This document shows, piece after piece, positions 25,852 to 34,522 of a DNA stretch of 64,000 bases (positions within the stretch are counted from its first letter, which is position 1; each line of letters starts with the position of its first letter). Where the stretch lies: positions 157,390 through 221,389 of the forward strand of contig JBPOFS010000006.1 of assembly GCA_051252515.1 (NCBI GenBank), written 5' to 3'. Source of the stretch: UBA5078 sp051252515 (lineage in GTDB: Bacteria; Pseudomonadota; Gammaproteobacteria; Pseudomonadales; Pseudohongiellaceae). Under the pieces are notes generated by a model. The model had not been told where the DNA came from. It did not search any database and worked only from the letters and a program-made list of their open reading frames with translations. A program made the translations under genes and the position numbers.

Positions 25852-26041
25852 TGAATAGGTATTCCTTAATCGCGCGCAACACAGTATTAGTGACATGAAT
25901 AGTACGCAAACGCCGTGAATAATCAACACACGAGGGACGAATACCCCCTTCTGCCAGACAAGAAGCCTTTACTGTCATATCCCTTCTTTTTATCGTCCAC
26001 TCTACGGTGTGTGTACCTCCCAAATATTTAGTGCTACTATC

Positions 26042-26069
26042 TTGAACATACGCAGCAAAATAATAAAAT
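26042..26069 (+). promoter_or_regulatory. Candidate promoter of the DUF4212-symporter operon
   Basis: TTGAAC and TAAAAT are separated by 16 bases. The expected leader (from about 26076) is A/T-rich and includes AATAATCAA, an AAN-repeat of the kind bound by Hfq/Crc. AGAGG lies just before the start codon. Confidence 0.4.
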
Positions 26070-26112
26070 AAGCATAATAATCAATTATTTAAATGCATAA
26101 AAAGAGGCATTC

Positions 26113-26430
26113 ATGTCCGATAAAAATGCGCGTTCCTACTGGCAAGCTAATGTCAGGATAGTCGTCACACTCATCAGCATCTGGTTCTTCATCTCCTTCA
26201 TTTGCGGCATTTTACTGGTAGATTTTCTCGATCAGTTTCGCATTGGCGGATTCAAGCTTGGCTTTTGGATGGCACAACAGGGATCAATCTACGGATTTCT
26301 CATTCTAATCTACGTGTACATCTGGCAGATGGACAAGCTCGATGACAAGTACAACGTCGATCAAAACGAATTAGCGGACACGGCCCACCATCAAGATGCG
26401 CAAAGCAATTCCAGCGAGGATCCGCAATGA
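26113..26430 (+). CDS. DUF4212 small subunit of a sodium:solute symporter
   Basis: This 105-residue membrane protein has two helices (IVVTLISIWFFISFICGILLV and GSIYGFLILIYVYIW) around the family segment FRIGGFKLGFWMAQQGS. DUF4212 proteins are encoded directly before VC_2705-type symporters and act as an accessory subunit. The stop overlaps the symporter start by four bases. Confidence 0.92.
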   Translation: MSDKNARSYWQANVRIVVTLISIWFFISFICGILLVDFLDQFRIGGFKLGFWMAQQGSIYGFLILIYVYIWQMDKLDDKYNVDQNELADTAHHQDAQSNSSEDPQ

Positions 26431-28103
26431 GCGTTCAACTGTGGACCTATCTGTTTGTGTTCGTGACCTTTGGACTCTACATCGGCATCGCCGTCTGGTC
26501 TAAGGCCGGCTCTACCCATGAGTTCTACATTGCCGGCGGCGGTGTCAGCCCCCTAACCAATGGCATGGCAACTGCAGCAGACTGGATGTCCGCGGCCTCG
26601 TTCATCTCAATGGCAGGTTTGATTTCGTTTCTTGGGCGTGATGGCACCTATTACTTAATGGGCTGGACTGGCGGCTATGTTTTATTAGCCCTTTTACTGG
26701 CTCCTTACTTGCGTAAATTTGGCCAATTCACCGTTCCAGCCTTCATTGGCGATCGTTACTATTCGCAAAGCGCACGCCTCACTGCCGTATTCTGCGCCAT
26801 CATTGTCTCCTTTGTTTATGTCTGTGGTCAGATGCAAGGTGCTGGCATTGTTTTCTCTCGCTTTCTTGAGGTCGACATTACCACTGGCGTTATTATCGGC
26901 ATGGCAATTGTTTTCTTTTACGCCGTACTCGGCGGAATGAAAGGCATTACCTACACTCAAGTGGCACAATATTGCGTTCTGATATTCGCCTACATGGTGC
27001 CGGCTGTCTTTATTTCCATCATGATGACAGGCAATCCAATTCCGCAACTTGGTTTCGGCTCGGAACTGACCCCAGAGTATGGAGGTGGCTACCTCTTAGA
27101 CCGTCTGGATGGAGTAAGTGAAACGCTAGGATTTGGGGCCTATACAGAGGGGAAGAAAAGTACGCAAGATGTGTTCTTTATTACCGCAGCACTCATGTTT
27201 GGCACCGCTGGCTTGCCACACGTCATTATTCGATTCTTTACCGTACCCAGTGTCCGTGACGCGCGTCGCTCCGCTGGCTACGCGCTTATTTTCATCGCGA
27301 TTCTTTATAGCACAGCCCCTGCAATTGCGGCCTTTTCCAAAACAAACCTGATCAATACGGTTAACAATGCCGAGTACTCCTCGATGCCATCATGGTTCAC
27401 GACTTGGGAGCGAACGAGCCTCATCGTGTTTGATGACAAAAACAATGACGGCCGCATCCAATACGTGGGCGATCCTGAAACGAACGAGCTCACAGTTAAC
27501 CGCGACATCATGGTGCTCGCAAACCCTGAGATTGCCAATCTGCCCAATTGGGTGATAGCTCTCGTAGCCGCCGGCGCACTCGCGGCCGCCCTTTCTACCG
27601 CAGCAGGTTTATTGCTCGTGATATCCACATCGATATCCCATGACCTCATGAAACGCTGTCTAGCACCTGACATCACCGAGAAGCAGGAGCTGACCTATGC
27701 GCGCATAACGATTTTCGTCGCGGTATTGATTGCGGGGTATTTTGGGATTAATCCGCCGGGATTTGTCGCAGAGGTCGTAGCCTTTGCGTTCGGATTGGCG
27801 GCGGCGTCATTTTTCCCTGCGATTGTATTGGGGATTTTCTATAGTCGAATGAATCGACAAGGCGCTGTGGCTGGCATGATTTCAGGCTTCACGTTTACGG
27901 CCGCGTATATCATTTACTTTAAATTCATTAACCCAGAAATGAGCACCGCTGCACACTGGTGGTTTGGCATCTCTCCTGAAGGCATTGGGACCATGGGCAC
28001 CATTTTAAACTTAGTAGTTGCCTTGGTGGTTTGCCGACTCAGCGCACCACCTCCAGAAGCGGTGCAACGCATTGTTCGTCACATTCGTCTTCCGGGGGAG
28101 TGA
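26427..28103 (+). CDS. Sodium:solute symporter, VC_2705 subfamily
   Basis: This is a 558-residue SSS-family secondary transporter with about 13 helices. It shows EFYIAGGGVSPLTNGMATAADWMSAASFISMAG (given here as a positionally early SSS signature), VPAFIGDRYY, the LGGMKGITYTQVAQY loop and AAALSTAAGLLLVISTSISHDL. A soluble insert at about 315-365 contains DDKNNDGRIQYVGD, an EF-hand-like acidic loop. Related proteins (ActP/MctP type) carry acetate and other short carboxylates, which would suit the acs-thiolase pair at 49-52 kb, but the substrate is not determined. It converges on mrp. Confidence 0.9.
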   Translation: MSVQLWTYLFVFVTFGLYIGIAVWSKAGSTHEFYIAGGGVSPLTNGMATAADWMSAASFISMAGLISFLGRDGTYYLMGWTGGYVLLALLLAPYLRKFGQFTVPAFIGDRYYSQSARLTAVFCAIIVSFVYVCGQMQGAGIVFSRFLEVDITTGVIIGMAIVFFYAVLGGMKGITYTQVAQYCVLIFAYMVPAVFISIMMTGNPIPQLGFGSELTPEYGGGYLLDRLDGVSETLGFGAYTEGKKSTQDVFFITAALMFGTAGLPHVIIRFFTVPSVRDARRSAGYALIFIAILYSTAPAIAAFSKTNLINTVNNAEYSSMPSWFTTWERTSLIVFDDKNNDGRIQYVGDPETNELTVNRDIMVLANPEIANLPNWVIALVAAGALAAALSTAAGLLLVISTSISHDLMKRCLAPDITEKQELTYARITIFVAVLIAGYFGINPPGFVAEVVAFAFGLAAASFFPAIVLGIFYSRMNRQGAVAGMISGFTFTAAYIIYFKFINPEMSTAAHWWFGISPEGIGTMGTILNLVVALVVCRLSAPPPEAVQRIVRHIRLPGE

Positions 28104-28113
28104 GTAGATGCCA

Positions 28114-28935
28114 CTAGTCATCGCTTTCTGAAAAAGTAGGTGCCTCAACACTCTGAGCGGCCAACGCCTCAACACGCTCTACCATCGCGTCGGCAAGCGC
28201 CAGATACGCCTGTGCCACAGCACCGTCTGGCAAGGCCACCACGATAGGCGTGCCACTATCGGTATGCTCTCGAATAGACAGGTCTAATGGCAAAGAACCA
28301 ATGACACCCATGCCATAGTCTTCCGAGAGCTGCTGCCCGCCACCCGTACCAAAAATAGCTTCTGCATGACCGCAGTTAGAACAGATATGGACGCCCATAT
28401 TCTCCACGACACCCAACAAAGGCACCTTGACCTTGCGGAACATCTCAACGCCCTTACGAGCATCTAACAGGGCGACATCTTGCGGGGTCGTGACTATCAC
28501 GGCGCCTGTGATATTAGCCGATTGCGCTAGGCTCAATTGAATATCACCAGTGCCTGGAGGCATATCCACGATCAGATAGTCCAGATCTGACCATAAGGTA
28601 TCTTTGAGCATTTGATTAAAAGCCCCCACTATCATCGGGGCTCTCCACACCATAGGCGTATTGGGCTCTACCAAATACCCCATAGAGTTGGACTCAATGC
28701 CATGAGCAATAATAGGTTGCATGAATTTCTTATCGACTATTTTAGGCCGCGTGCCCGCTTTAACGCCCAACATCAATGGCAGGCTAGGGCCGTAGATATC
28801 AGCGTCCAACAGGCCTACTTTGAAGCCTCGTCGCGATAGGGCCAAGGCGAGGTTTACCGCCGTTGTGGATTTCCCCACCCCTCCCTTACCTGATGCAACA
28901 CATACTATATGCTTGATATTTTTAAGTTTTTCCAA
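28114..28935 (-). CDS. mrp: Mrp/ApbC-type iron-sulfur carrier ATPase, short form
   Basis: Mrp/ApbC proteins are P-loop ATPases that carry and transfer Fe-S clusters. The 273-residue protein has the deviant Walker A GKGGVGKSTTAVNLA (about 16-30), DADIYGPSLPLMLG, IVDMPPGTGDIQLSL and the cluster CxxC in HICSNCGHAE. It lacks the N-terminal MIP18/DUF59 domain of E. coli Mrp (369 residues). The start is TTG at 28935 and an in-frame TGA lies two codons upstream, so the short form is real in this sequence. Confidence 0.9.
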   Translation of the reverse strand: MEKLKNIKHIVCVASGKGGVGKSTTAVNLALALSRRGFKVGLLDADIYGPSLPLMLGVKAGTRPKIVDKKFMQPIIAHGIESNSMGYLVEPNTPMVWRAPMIVGAFNQMLKDTLWSDLDYLIVDMPPGTGDIQLSLAQSANITGAVIVTTPQDVALLDARKGVEMFRKVKVPLLGVVENMGVHICSNCGHAEAIFGTGGGQQLSEDYGMGVIGSLPLDLSIREHTDSGTPIVVALPDGAVAQAYLALADAMVERVEALAAQSVEAPTFSESDD

Positions 28936-29162
28936 TTTTCACACTCTTTAAACTCGGATGATAACTGCACAGAAATAGTGACTAATAGCATTATCCATCG
29001 AAGCGATGATAAGGAACAAGCAATCAACTGACATGCGCAAGAATAAGCAAACATCTGTGTCTAATAGCAACTGAGCATAGAAAAATTTGGGCGAGTGCGC
29101 TAATCTGCATGGGTTTCTCGCAAGTATTGCCGATTTTTTTACGGCTGAGGATTGAACCCGAT

Positions 29163-29720
29163 ATGTCCAAGGCGTTAATAGCCCTTTTTTTTGCACTTAG
29201 CGCATCACATGCCGCTTACTCTCAAACTCTAGGCACTCCAGCTCCTGGTGTCTCCGACAGCGAAGAGTCTCCTGTAAAATACTCAATTTATTCGAGCGCC
29301 TGGGGAACCAGAAGCAACGCAGGATTACGCTTAGTGGCACAAAACCTAAGCGACCACGAATTAGTCTTGCAGTCCATTCTCTTTCAAGACGAAGAAGATG
29401 CTCTTGTTGATAACGAGCTTGATCTTGATTTGAGCGTGCCTCCTCATGCATGGGCAGATATCGATCTACCCTATGTCGATTTATTATTTGGCAGCGAATG
29501 TATCGGTCGAATAATGCAAGAAGACTGGAAGCTAGTCGAAATTTCTAATTACACCCTCAACCCTTCTGTTCGAGGCCTCATCATAGAGGACACCGATTCG
29601 TTTCGAATCTATCAATGTGTGCGCAACGTTCAAGTCAGTTGGATGGATACCACAACCGGTGACGTCAACAACTACACCGAATGGGTTTTGTACCATTTTG
29701 AAAGACAGTTGGTGAACTAA
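29163..29720 (+). CDS. Predicted secreted protein of unknown function
   Basis: I do not recognise this family. The 185-residue product (start at MSKALIALFFALSASHAAYSQ, GAGG upstream; a frame also opens at 29109) has a signal peptide cleaved near residue 20. The mature part is acidic, with two Cys (FGSECIG and YQCVRN) that could form a disulfide. It is probably beta-rich (LRLVAQNLSDHELVLQSILF). A strong terminator follows. Confidence 0.7.
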   Translation: MSKALIALFFALSASHAAYSQTLGTPAPGVSDSEESPVKYSIYSSAWGTRSNAGLRLVAQNLSDHELVLQSILFQDEEDALVDNELDLDLSVPPHAWADIDLPYVDLLFGSECIGRIMQEDWKLVEISNYTLNPSVRGLIIEDTDSFRIYQCVRNVQVSWMDTTTGDVNNYTEWVLYHFERQLVN

Positions 29721-29731
29721 GTTCTCCGCAT

Positions 29732-29763
29732 AAAAAAAGGGGCCGCAAGCGGCCCCTTTTTTT
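29732..29763. terminator. Bidirectional terminator
   Basis: A seven-A run, GGGGCCGC stem, AA loop, complementary GCGGCCCC and a seven-T run form an ideal intrinsic terminator working in both directions, between the secreted-protein gene and convergent hppA. Confidence 0.93.
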
Positions 29764-29770
29764 ATTCCTA

Positions 29771-31921
29771 TTATCCGCCCATCAACACTCCACCGTATTG
29801 CACAAAGAATGGCGCAAATACTAACGATAGAATGGCTGAGAGTTTGATCAGGATATTCAACGAGGGGCCAGAAGTATCCTTCAATGGATCCCCCACCGTA
29901 TCACCCACTACAGCCGCTTTATGCACCTCGGAGCCTTTACCTCCTAAGTTGCCCGCTTCGACATATTTCTTCGCATTGTCCCAGGCACCGCCACTATTGG
30001 ATGATGCGATAGCCAACACGCCTCCCGTGATCAAAGATCCAGCGAGAATCCCTGCCACAGCAGGCACACCGAATAAGAAGCCCACCACTAAAGGTGTCCC
30101 CATTATCAATACCCCCGGTGCAATCATTTCACGCAAAGCCGCTTTCGTAGAAATAGCGACACACTGCGCATAATCAGGCTGTGCCGTGCCTTCCATGATG
30201 CCTGGAATAGTATTGAATTGACGTCGCACTTCCTCAATCATATCGAAGGCTGCCTTTCCAACAGACTTCATCGTCATTGCCGTAAATAGGAAAGGTAATA
30301 CCGCCCCCATAAACAAGCTGACAAACACGATAGGATCGAGCAAATTAATAGAGCCTAACAAATCATACTCGTCACCTCGTTGCTCTTTCATCAACGCATC
30401 AGCGCTCGTAAGAAAAGCAGCAAACAACGCTAATGACGTTAGGATAGCCGCGCCGATAGCAAAGCCTTTTCCAATGGCTGCTGTCGTGTTCCCCGCTGAA
30501 TCTAAGATATCAGTACGACGACGTACTTCTTTATCAAGCCCCGCCATCTCCGCGATGCCACCGGCGTTATCAGCCACCGGGCCATAGGCATCAATCGTCA
30601 ACGCAATGGCCAAGGTACCAAGCATTCCGAGCGAGCTGATAGCCACCCCGTACATACCGCCTAAGTCCCACGAAACAAAGATTGCTATCGCAATGGCAAT
30701 ATAGGGAAACACGGTACTTTTGTAGCCTAAGGCCAGACCGTAGATGATGTTTGTTGCAGCACCCGTCTCACAAGATTTGGCCACCTCTTGTACTGGGGAG
30801 TATTTATCAGAAGTGTAGTAACCGGTTAACAAACCAACCGTTAGCCCCGCTACCAAACCGGAGAAGAAACACCAGTAAATCCCCATACTCGTATACGTCA
30901 CATCACGAATAATAAACTCGGCAGGAATCACCATATCAGTCACAAAGTACATACTGACAGCCATAAGGACGCTTGAGATTATCAGTAGTTTCATCAAAGC
31001 AGGAGCAACATCCTCTTCCTTCTTTACTGAAACACACATGAGTGTAATCAAGCTGATGGGGATACCTATGGCACTAATCAGGATAGGGTAAAGTAGCGCA
31101 TCTACATTACCCCCAAAGACCACGGCACTAATCACCATCGCCGCACAGGTACTTTCGGCACAAGAACCAAAAAGGTCTGCCCCCATACCGGCGACATCGC
31201 CTACGTTATCGCCGACATTATCGGCAATCACGGCGGGGTTACGAGGGTCGTCTTCAGGAATACCCTTCTCGACTTTACCTACCAAGTCGGCCCCTACATC
31301 GGCAGCCTTAGTGAAAATTCCTCCGCCCACGCGAGCAAAAAGCGCGATGGTTGACCCACCTAGGCCAAACCCTGCAATGATTTCCATTAACACGTAGTTA
31401 GGCAGGTCGACTGGCACCCATGCCTTCATCACGACATACACGATGACTAAACCGAGTACCGCCAAACTGACCAGCGCAAACCCCATGACGGCACCAGAGT
31501 TCAATGCCACTTTATAAGCATCACTAATATCGTTTCGTGCAGAGACTGTGGTACGCGCATTGCCTTGAGTGGCAATCTTCATACCGATATATCCCGAGGC
31601 GATCGAAATGACGCCACCGAATAAAAAGGCAGCAGCGGTGTAGAGTCCTTCGCGAGTATCGGGAGTATGATTATCGTCGATAAGTACCGCTATGATCGCG
31701 GCAAACACCAACATAAAGATGGCGAGAAATTTGTACTCTTGCTTCAGGAACGCCATGGCACCCTCAGCAATTGCAGCGTGAATGAATCTGAGCCGGGTCT
31801 TTTGTTCGCCTTCAAGACCGAGATCCAACGGAACACTCATCACTTGACGCATATAAAAATAGGCAACGCCTAAACCGAAAAGTGAAAGCAATATTGTAAT
31901 ACTTATAGTCATGCCTGGCAT
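29771..31921 (-). CDS. hppA: Membrane-bound pyrophosphatase, K-dependent proton-pump type
   Basis: HppA couples PPi hydrolysis to ion pumping across the inner membrane. The 716-residue protein has about 16 helices, the PPi-binding loops DVGADLVGKVEKGIPEDDPRNP and ADNVGDNVGDVAGMGADLFG, and the C-terminal GDTVGDPLKDTSGPSLNILIK. The GNTTAAIGKG motif has Ala where K-independent enzymes have Lys, indicating K-dependence. The helix-6 segment DLFGSCAEST places Glu as in plant-type proton pumps rather than in the ESY position of Na-pumps, so proton pumping is inferred. The start at 31921 has GGGGA upstream; Met4 is an alternative. Confidence 0.95.
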   Translation of the reverse strand: MPGMTISITILLSLFGLGVAYFYMRQVMSVPLDLGLEGEQKTRLRFIHAAIAEGAMAFLKQEYKFLAIFMLVFAAIIAVLIDDNHTPDTREGLYTAAAFLFGGVISIASGYIGMKIATQGNARTTVSARNDISDAYKVALNSGAVMGFALVSLAVLGLVIVYVVMKAWVPVDLPNYVLMEIIAGFGLGGSTIALFARVGGGIFTKAADVGADLVGKVEKGIPEDDPRNPAVIADNVGDNVGDVAGMGADLFGSCAESTCAAMVISAVVFGGNVDALLYPILISAIGIPISLITLMCVSVKKEEDVAPALMKLLIISSVLMAVSMYFVTDMVIPAEFIIRDVTYTSMGIYWCFFSGLVAGLTVGLLTGYYTSDKYSPVQEVAKSCETGAATNIIYGLALGYKSTVFPYIAIAIAIFVSWDLGGMYGVAISSLGMLGTLAIALTIDAYGPVADNAGGIAEMAGLDKEVRRRTDILDSAGNTTAAIGKGFAIGAAILTSLALFAAFLTSADALMKEQRGDEYDLLGSINLLDPIVFVSLFMGAVLPFLFTAMTMKSVGKAAFDMIEEVRRQFNTIPGIMEGTAQPDYAQCVAISTKAALREMIAPGVLIMGTPLVVGFLFGVPAVAGILAGSLITGGVLAIASSNSGGAWDNAKKYVEAGNLGGKGSEVHKAAVVGDTVGDPLKDTSGPSLNILIKLSAILSLVFAPFFVQYGGVLMGG

Positions 31922-32131
31922 CTTACGGTATCCCCTATATTATTTTTGTTAACGGAACCAGCCGACTGTAGCATATAGCCTAGGACAAACAAAGTCGTGA
32001 CCAAGGCTTCCAAAAGTCGTTGTGGAACACAGCATTCTAGAGGGGTTTCACCACATTAGGCTTGTAAGATATAGCAACCGAAGGGTCAATAAGAATTGTT
32101 ATTGCCTGTGCATTCCAAGAGAGAAAACACT

Positions 32132-32323
32132 CTAGCGAGACGGTTTTGGGGATTTCTTTTTACGCTTACTACCGGAGGTACGAGGGGAGGGGGTTTTCAG
32201 TGCAGGTTTAGCGTCCAGGCGAGCAGCCCTGAACGCATCACGCATATTCTTCAAACGTTCTTCTTTTGCCTTAAACTGACGTTGCTCTAGCGCTGCCGTC
32301 AGGTCGATGATTTCACCGCTCAT
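32132..32323 (-). CDS. Small basic protein of unknown function
   Basis: The 63-residue product has a helical, charged N-terminal half (IIDLTAALEQRQFKAKEERLKNM) and a strongly basic, proline/serine-containing tail (SGSKRKKKSPKPSR). Its ATG overlaps the stop of the lipoprotein gene (TAATG), the same coupling used in other operons here, which is the main reason to accept it. Family not recognised. Confidence 0.6.
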   Translation of the reverse strand: MSGEIIDLTAALEQRQFKAKEERLKNMRDAFRAARLDAKPALKTPSPRTSGSKRKKKSPKPSR

Positions 32324-32961
32324 TACTGTCCGAGCGCCTCAGCTTCGCGCTTAAGAGAGTTTTTACGAGCCTCAAGGTCCGCAAGAAGCTCTTTTTCAAG
32401 GGGTACCAATAATTCTCCGTCGGCATTCGTGTTGCTGTACTTTCGTTGCTCCGCATTTAGTGCGTCGAGCAGCGCTTGTGCAGCGGCAATAGTATCTTCA
32501 TATTTATTATTGGCCGCCACTCGCGAAGCATTGCTCGCACGCAGCGCCTCGATTTGCACCTCCAACTCCGCAATGCGCGCTTGTTGAGCCTGTGCTCGCG
32601 CCACTGCAGCTCGACGAGCTTGCTCTGCGGAAGCAATACGGGCGGCCTCTTCGCGCTCCGCTCGTTGACGAGCCTCAGCTTCGGCAGCCGCTTGCGCTAC
32701 GCGGGCGGCCTCCTCTCGCTCCGCCGCCTCTTGTCTTGCTCGCTCAGCTTCTACTCGGGCGATGCGGGCACGCTCTTGTGCAGCTCTTGTGGCTGCCGCC
32801 TGCGCCTCTTGCTGTTGCTGCGCCTCAATGGCATTGGCTTGATCAATAGCGGCTTGATCTGTCGCAGTGGAACCACACCCCACCAAGCCCAGCACTATCG
32901 CTGCGAGCAACACTTGCTTTAGGCTTACTGCCAATTTAGTGGGTTTTGTGTAGTGTTTCAT
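32323..32961 (-). CDS. Predicted coiled-coil lipoprotein
   Basis: The 212-residue precursor has a lipoprotein signal (VLLAAIVLGLVGCGS; lipobox LVGC, lipidated Cys near 29). A long Ala/Arg/Glu/Gln-rich coiled coil follows from about residue 40 to 160. The C-terminal part is less repetitive (YSNTNADGELLVPLEKELLADLEARKNSLKREA). No residue at position +2 after the Cys suggests inner-membrane retention (it is Gly). It could be a cell-envelope spacer, but no family is recognised and low-complexity similarity to TolA-like coils should not be over-read. Confidence 0.75.
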   Translation of the reverse strand: MKHYTKPTKLAVSLKQVLLAAIVLGLVGCGSTATDQAAIDQANAIEAQQQQEAQAAATRAAQERARIARVEAERARQEAAEREEAARVAQAAAEAEARQRAEREEAARIASAEQARRAAVARAQAQQARIAELEVQIEALRASNASRVAANNKYEDTIAAAQALLDALNAEQRKYSNTNADGELLVPLEKELLADLEARKNSLKREAEALGQ

Positions 32962-33106
32962 TTTCCGGAATCCTTTTTAAGCAATGAGGTCTTGCTATAA
33001 TACGCGCAAAACTTGACGACACCATAATCAGTCGCAGATAGTAGGGTCAAGACTTGCACTTTATATCTATAAATCAGGAATTTGTCAGCCTTTATGCTGA
33101 ATTCTT

Positions 33107-34432
33107 ATGACAAAAGCCCGCAACATCAGCTACATAAGTACTATTAAGCGAATTATTGGACTCCTAATAGGGTTTTTTTTACTGCTAATCGTCTTAATTC
33201 TCCAGTGGCAACCCAGTGTTCCTTTCAATCCAACTCTTGATAACTTGGCTATCAACACCATCGAGCAGGTGATTGTCGACAATGCACCCGCCTCCATTAG
33301 CGCCCCAGGAGAAGTAACTCTGCATTTAGACTCCGAGGAGTTGAACCTACTAACTGCATTTTTACTACAGAACGTCCCTAGACTTCACTCGGTCACAGCC
33401 GATGCAAGTATTGAAGAGGGTAATGCTAGCGTGAACATGAGCATCCCGCTGCACACCCCTTTAAAACCGCTGTACCTCAACCTTCACACTCAAGTGCGGC
33501 AAACCGATGGCAAACTTGAATTGTATTCAGTCAAGCTCGGACACCTTCCTATCCCCGATAGCCTAGTACGGTTTATACGCAGCCAAGTAGAAACCCAACT
33601 CGCCAATACCTATGTCAATTACCAACAAGTCAGCGAGCTCCAGCGCAGCGTCAGCTCCGTTGAATTCCAAACAAACGTCGTGGAAATCACACTGGATTGG
33701 GATCCAAGGCTTTTGGCACAGGTCCAAACTCAAGCCGAGCAACTACTCCTTAGCGCGCAAGATAAAGAGAAAATTGTGTTCTATTTTGGCGAAATCATTA
33801 CGATAGTGCAGGCACAGGACGACAACACTCGCAGCATTTCACTCAACAACCTCCTCGCGCCACTCTTCCAAACAGCCCACAAGCACATCCAAAATGGCGC
33901 CGATCCCTTGAGTGAAAACCGTGCCCTTCTGCAGGCACTCTCCCTCTACGTCAATGAGTCAGATCTCAGCCAATTGATAGAACCTCCCAGTGCCGCCGCA
34001 TTGATTACGCCACGACGTTTGAACGTCACGCTTCAACGCCGTCCGGACCTTGCCCAACATTTCACAAGCTCGGCGGCCATGAGCGCAACTGTTGGCGCCG
34101 GAGTGGCTGGCATCTTATCCACCAGCAAAGAAGTACACGACGCGCGCTATCGATCAGGCTTCAGCTTCAGCGACTTAACCGCCAACACCGCCGGTGTGGC
34201 ACTGGGAATGGAAGCGACCAAAGACCACAATGCCGCTCTCAACTTAGCTCAGCGTTTAGCCGTGGCGAGTCAAGAGTCTGATTATATGCCTCAGGTATCG
34301 AGAGAGAACGCCGGCCTTACCGAGGAGGATTTTTCTGCCCAATTCACGGACCGTAATAGCCCTGCCTATCGAGCAAAGCTAGCCGAGATTGATGCACAAA
34401 TCGCAGCCTTGCCCATTTACATTGCACACTGA
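33107..34432 (+). CDS. Membrane-anchored envelope protein of unknown function
   Basis: The 441-residue product begins with a membrane anchor (IIGLLIGFFLLLIVLILQW, about 15-33), followed by a periplasmic domain. Around residues 330-360 it contains STSKEVHDARYRSGFSFSDL then TANTAGVALG, which resembles the KEL-D-----GSGFSWKDL-AG pattern of YfiM/DUF2279-type periplasmic lipoproteins; that resemblance is my inference. The remainder is unfamiliar. The ribosome site is weak. It is divergent from the lipoprotein gene, with a shared 145-base spacer holding a TATAAT. Confidence 0.7.
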   Translation: MTKARNISYISTIKRIIGLLIGFFLLLIVLILQWQPSVPFNPTLDNLAINTIEQVIVDNAPASISAPGEVTLHLDSEELNLLTAFLLQNVPRLHSVTADASIEEGNASVNMSIPLHTPLKPLYLNLHTQVRQTDGKLELYSVKLGHLPIPDSLVRFIRSQVETQLANTYVNYQQVSELQRSVSSVEFQTNVVEITLDWDPRLLAQVQTQAEQLLLSAQDKEKIVFYFGEIITIVQAQDDNTRSISLNNLLAPLFQTAHKHIQNGADPLSENRALLQALSLYVNESDLSQLIEPPSAAALITPRRLNVTLQRRPDLAQHFTSSAAMSATVGAGVAGILSTSKEVHDARYRSGFSFSDLTANTAGVALGMEATKDHNAALNLAQRLAVASQESDYMPQVSRENAGLTEEDFSAQFTDRNSPAYRAKLAEIDAQIAALPIYIAH

Positions 34433-34522
34433 TCTCTAGCGGCGGTGTTCAGCCTGCCGCAGGTCTTATATACTGACACCTCCAAAACCTCGCAATCCCT
34501 TGCGCACTAGGATCTAGGTAGC

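Noticed and set aside
25832..26023. A 63-codon minus-strand frame upstream of the LysR gene
   Set aside because: It overlaps the likely LysR start and promoter region, has no ribosome site and no recognisable features.
32476..32922. Long plus-strand frames inside the coiled-coil lipoprotein gene
   Set aside because: They are shadows created by the Ala/Arg/Glu-rich repeat; the minus-strand frame has a proper lipoprotein signal and a coupled downstream gene.
32962..33106. A TATAAT in the divergent spacer as a firm promoter
   Set aside because: No convincing -35 partner at correct spacing on either strand, so it was not listed as a feature.
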